A DNA stretch of 7,629 bases from Schlegelella_A sp036496385 (GTDB lineage: Bacteria; Pseudomonadota; Gammaproteobacteria; Burkholderiales; Burkholderiaceae_C): positions 1-7,629 of the forward strand of contig DASXLD010000026.1 in NCBI GenBank assembly GCA_036496385.1, in the 5' to 3' direction. The notes under the pieces were generated by a model. That model was not told where the DNA came from and did no database searches. It worked only from the letters and a program-made list of their open reading frames with translations. The number at the start of each line of letters is the position of its first letter. Position 1 is the stretch's first letter. The translations under genes and the position numbers were made by a program. Positions 6,538 to 7,629 of the stretch are shown piece after piece.

Positions 6538-7629
6538 ACGACGACGAGCGGTTGGCCGAAGCCGAGGTCGCGGCGCAGGCGCGAGCAGATCTCCTCGTTG
6601 CTGAGACCGGCGCGGGCGGCGTCGACGACGGCGCCGAAGACGTTGCCGTCGTTGCTCTCGGCGGCGCGCGTGAGATCGTCGAGCGCCGCGGCCACTGCCA
6701 TCGGCGAGCGTGCCGCCTTGGCGGCGACGAAGGCGTCGCGATGGCGCTGCATCGCCTCGCGATCGGGGCGTTCGACCGGTGGCCGGTTCGCTGCGTCGTC
6801 GTCGGCGCCGTACCTGTTGACGCCGACGATCACCTGCTCGCCCGATTCGACACGCTGCTGGAAGCGCATCGCCGAGGCGCCGATCATGCGCTGCACCAGA
6901 CCCGACTCGACCGCCTTGTACATGCCGCCGGCGTCGTCGACGGTCTTCATGATGGCGAGGATCTTCGCCTCCATCGCGTCGGTGAGCGACTCGATGTAGA
7001 ACGAGCCGCCGAGCGGATCGATGACGTCGGTGAGGTGCGCTTCCTCGCGCAGGATGTTCTGCGTCGCGATCGCGATCCGCGCTCCGGCCTCGCTCGGCGT
7101 CGCGTACGCCTCGTCGTAGGCGTCGGTGTGGAGCGACTGCAGGCCGCCGAAGATGCCGGCCATCGCCTGCGCGGTCACGCGCGCGATGTTGTTGAGCGGC
7201 TGCTGGCGCGTCAGGTCGACGCCCGAGGTCTGGGCGTGGAACTTGAAGCGCCAGGACTTCTCGTCCTTGGCACCGAGCCGCTCGCGCGCGAGCCGCGCCC
7301 AGATGCGTCGGCCGGCGCGGAACTTGGCGATCTCCTCGAAGAACGAGAGCGAGAAGTCGAAAAAGAAGGTGAAGCGCGGCAGGAACTCGTCGGGGTCCAT
7401 GCCGCGCGCGATGCAGTCCTCGGCGTTCTGCACCGCGGTCGAGAGGGTGAACGCCATCGCCTCGGCCGGCGTCGCGCCGGCCTGCTGCATGTGCTGGCCG
7501 ACCACCGACATCGGATTCCAGCGCGGCGCGTGCTCGCGGCACCAGGTGATGTGGTCGATCAGCACGCGGCGCGCCCCGGGCAGCGCGAGCCGGTAGAACA
7601 TGTGGTTGGCGACATAGTGCGAGAGATAG
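6534..7629 (-). CDS. Large (substrate-binding) subunit of a cobalamin-dependent acyl-CoA mutase, isobutyryl-CoA mutase-like, 5' end outside window
   Basis: The last 364 residues are visible; the frame is open through the right edge, so Met10 (7601) is internal. Full family members have about 560 residues. The protein is the (beta/alpha)8 barrel subunit that binds acyl-CoA and, with adenosylcobalamin, moves a carbon group by radical chemistry. Family blocks in visible numbering: GQHMQQAGATP (44-54) with the substrate-contacting His46, EIAKFRAGRRIW (99-110), HAQTSGVDLTRQQPLNN (131-147), GGLQSLHTDAYDEA (161-174), DPLGGSFYIE (204-213), IVGVNRY (267-273). It ends after EEICSRLRRDLG without a B12-binding domain, so a separate small subunit is needed, as in IcmA/IcmB or HcmA/HcmB. 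AQTSGVDLTRQQP looks more like isobutyryl-CoA mutase than methylmalonyl-CoA mutase. Tyr before His46 is replaced by Gln45, and the position of the methylmalonyl carboxylate-binding Arg holds Asn8 or His9. The substrate is therefore probably not methylmalonyl-CoA. Its stop overlaps the chaperone gene by 4 nt. Confidence 0.93.
   Translation of the reverse strand, partial: YLSHYVANHMFYRLALPGARRVLIDHITWCREHAPRWNPMSVVGQHMQQAGATPAEAMAFTLSTAVQNAEDCIARGMDPDEFLPRFTFFFDFSLSFFEEIAKFRAGRRIWARLARERLGAKDEKSWRFKFHAQTSGVDLTRQQPLNNIARVTAQAMAGIFGGLQSLHTDAYDEAYATPSEAGARIAIATQNILREEAHLTDVIDPLGGSFYIESLTDAMEAKILAIMKTVDDAGGMYKAVESGLVQRMIGASAMRFQQRVESGEQVIVGVNRYGADDDAANRPPVERPDREAMQRHRDAFVAAKAARSPMAVAAALDDLTRAAESNDGNVFGAVVDAARAGLSNEEICSRLRRDLGFGQPLVVV

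Noticed and set aside
6534..7601. Met at 7601 as the true start of the mutase subunit
   Set aside because: The frame continues open to the window edge with residues that align ungapped to the mutase core, and the family is some 200 residues longer at the N-terminus.
1..7629. CRISPR arrays, tRNA or rRNA genes, insertion sequences, phage or toxin-antitoxin genes
   Set aside because: No repeat-spacer pattern, cloverleaf, terminal inverted repeats or relevant protein motifs were seen; the window is filled by the eight metabolic and transport genes.

Overview
The window is a GC-rich stretch of bacterial DNA, gene-dense and with every convincing gene on the minus strand, so it reads from the right end to the left. 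Third-position GC is so strong that long spurious frames run through both strands. The proteins resemble those of Proteobacteria. The LivM N-terminus, the style of the substrate-binding protein and an AMP-ligase placed beside liv genes recall Beta- or Alphaproteobacteria that catabolise organic acids. This placement rests on protein style remembered from the families; genus and class cannot be fixed here.

In transcription order the window holds: (1) the 3' two thirds of a cobalamin-dependent acyl-CoA mutase large subunit (7629-6534), with no B12-binding domain at its C-terminus; (2) overlapping it by 4 nt, a 425-residue protein (6537-5260) that joins a MeaB/ArgK-type mutase-chaperone GTPase to a complete PaaI-like hotdog thioesterase; (3) a 139-nt gap with a possible weak intrinsic terminator; (4) a long-chain-type acyl-CoA ligase (5120-3156); then the tightly packed transporter genes (5) livG ATPase (3156-2371), (6) livH permease (2364-1435), (7) livM permease (1421-357) and (8) the first 94 residues of a secreted LivK-type substrate-binding protein (284-1), cut by the window edge. 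livF and the mutase B12-binding small subunit are not in the window.

Taken together the genes suggest a route for an external carboxylic acid: periplasmic capture and ABC import, activation to a CoA thioester by the ligase, and 1,2-rearrangement of the carbon skeleton by an adenosylcobalamin mutase kept active by its G-protein. The mutase resembles isobutyryl-CoA-type mutases more than methylmalonyl-CoA mutase: the position of the methylmalonyl carboxylate-binding Arg is not Arg, and the residue before the catalytic His is Gln where the families I know have Tyr. The most unusual item is the GTPase-thioesterase fusion. It lacks the usual C-terminal dimerisation segment of MeaB and puts a thioester-hydrolysing domain on the mutase chaperone.
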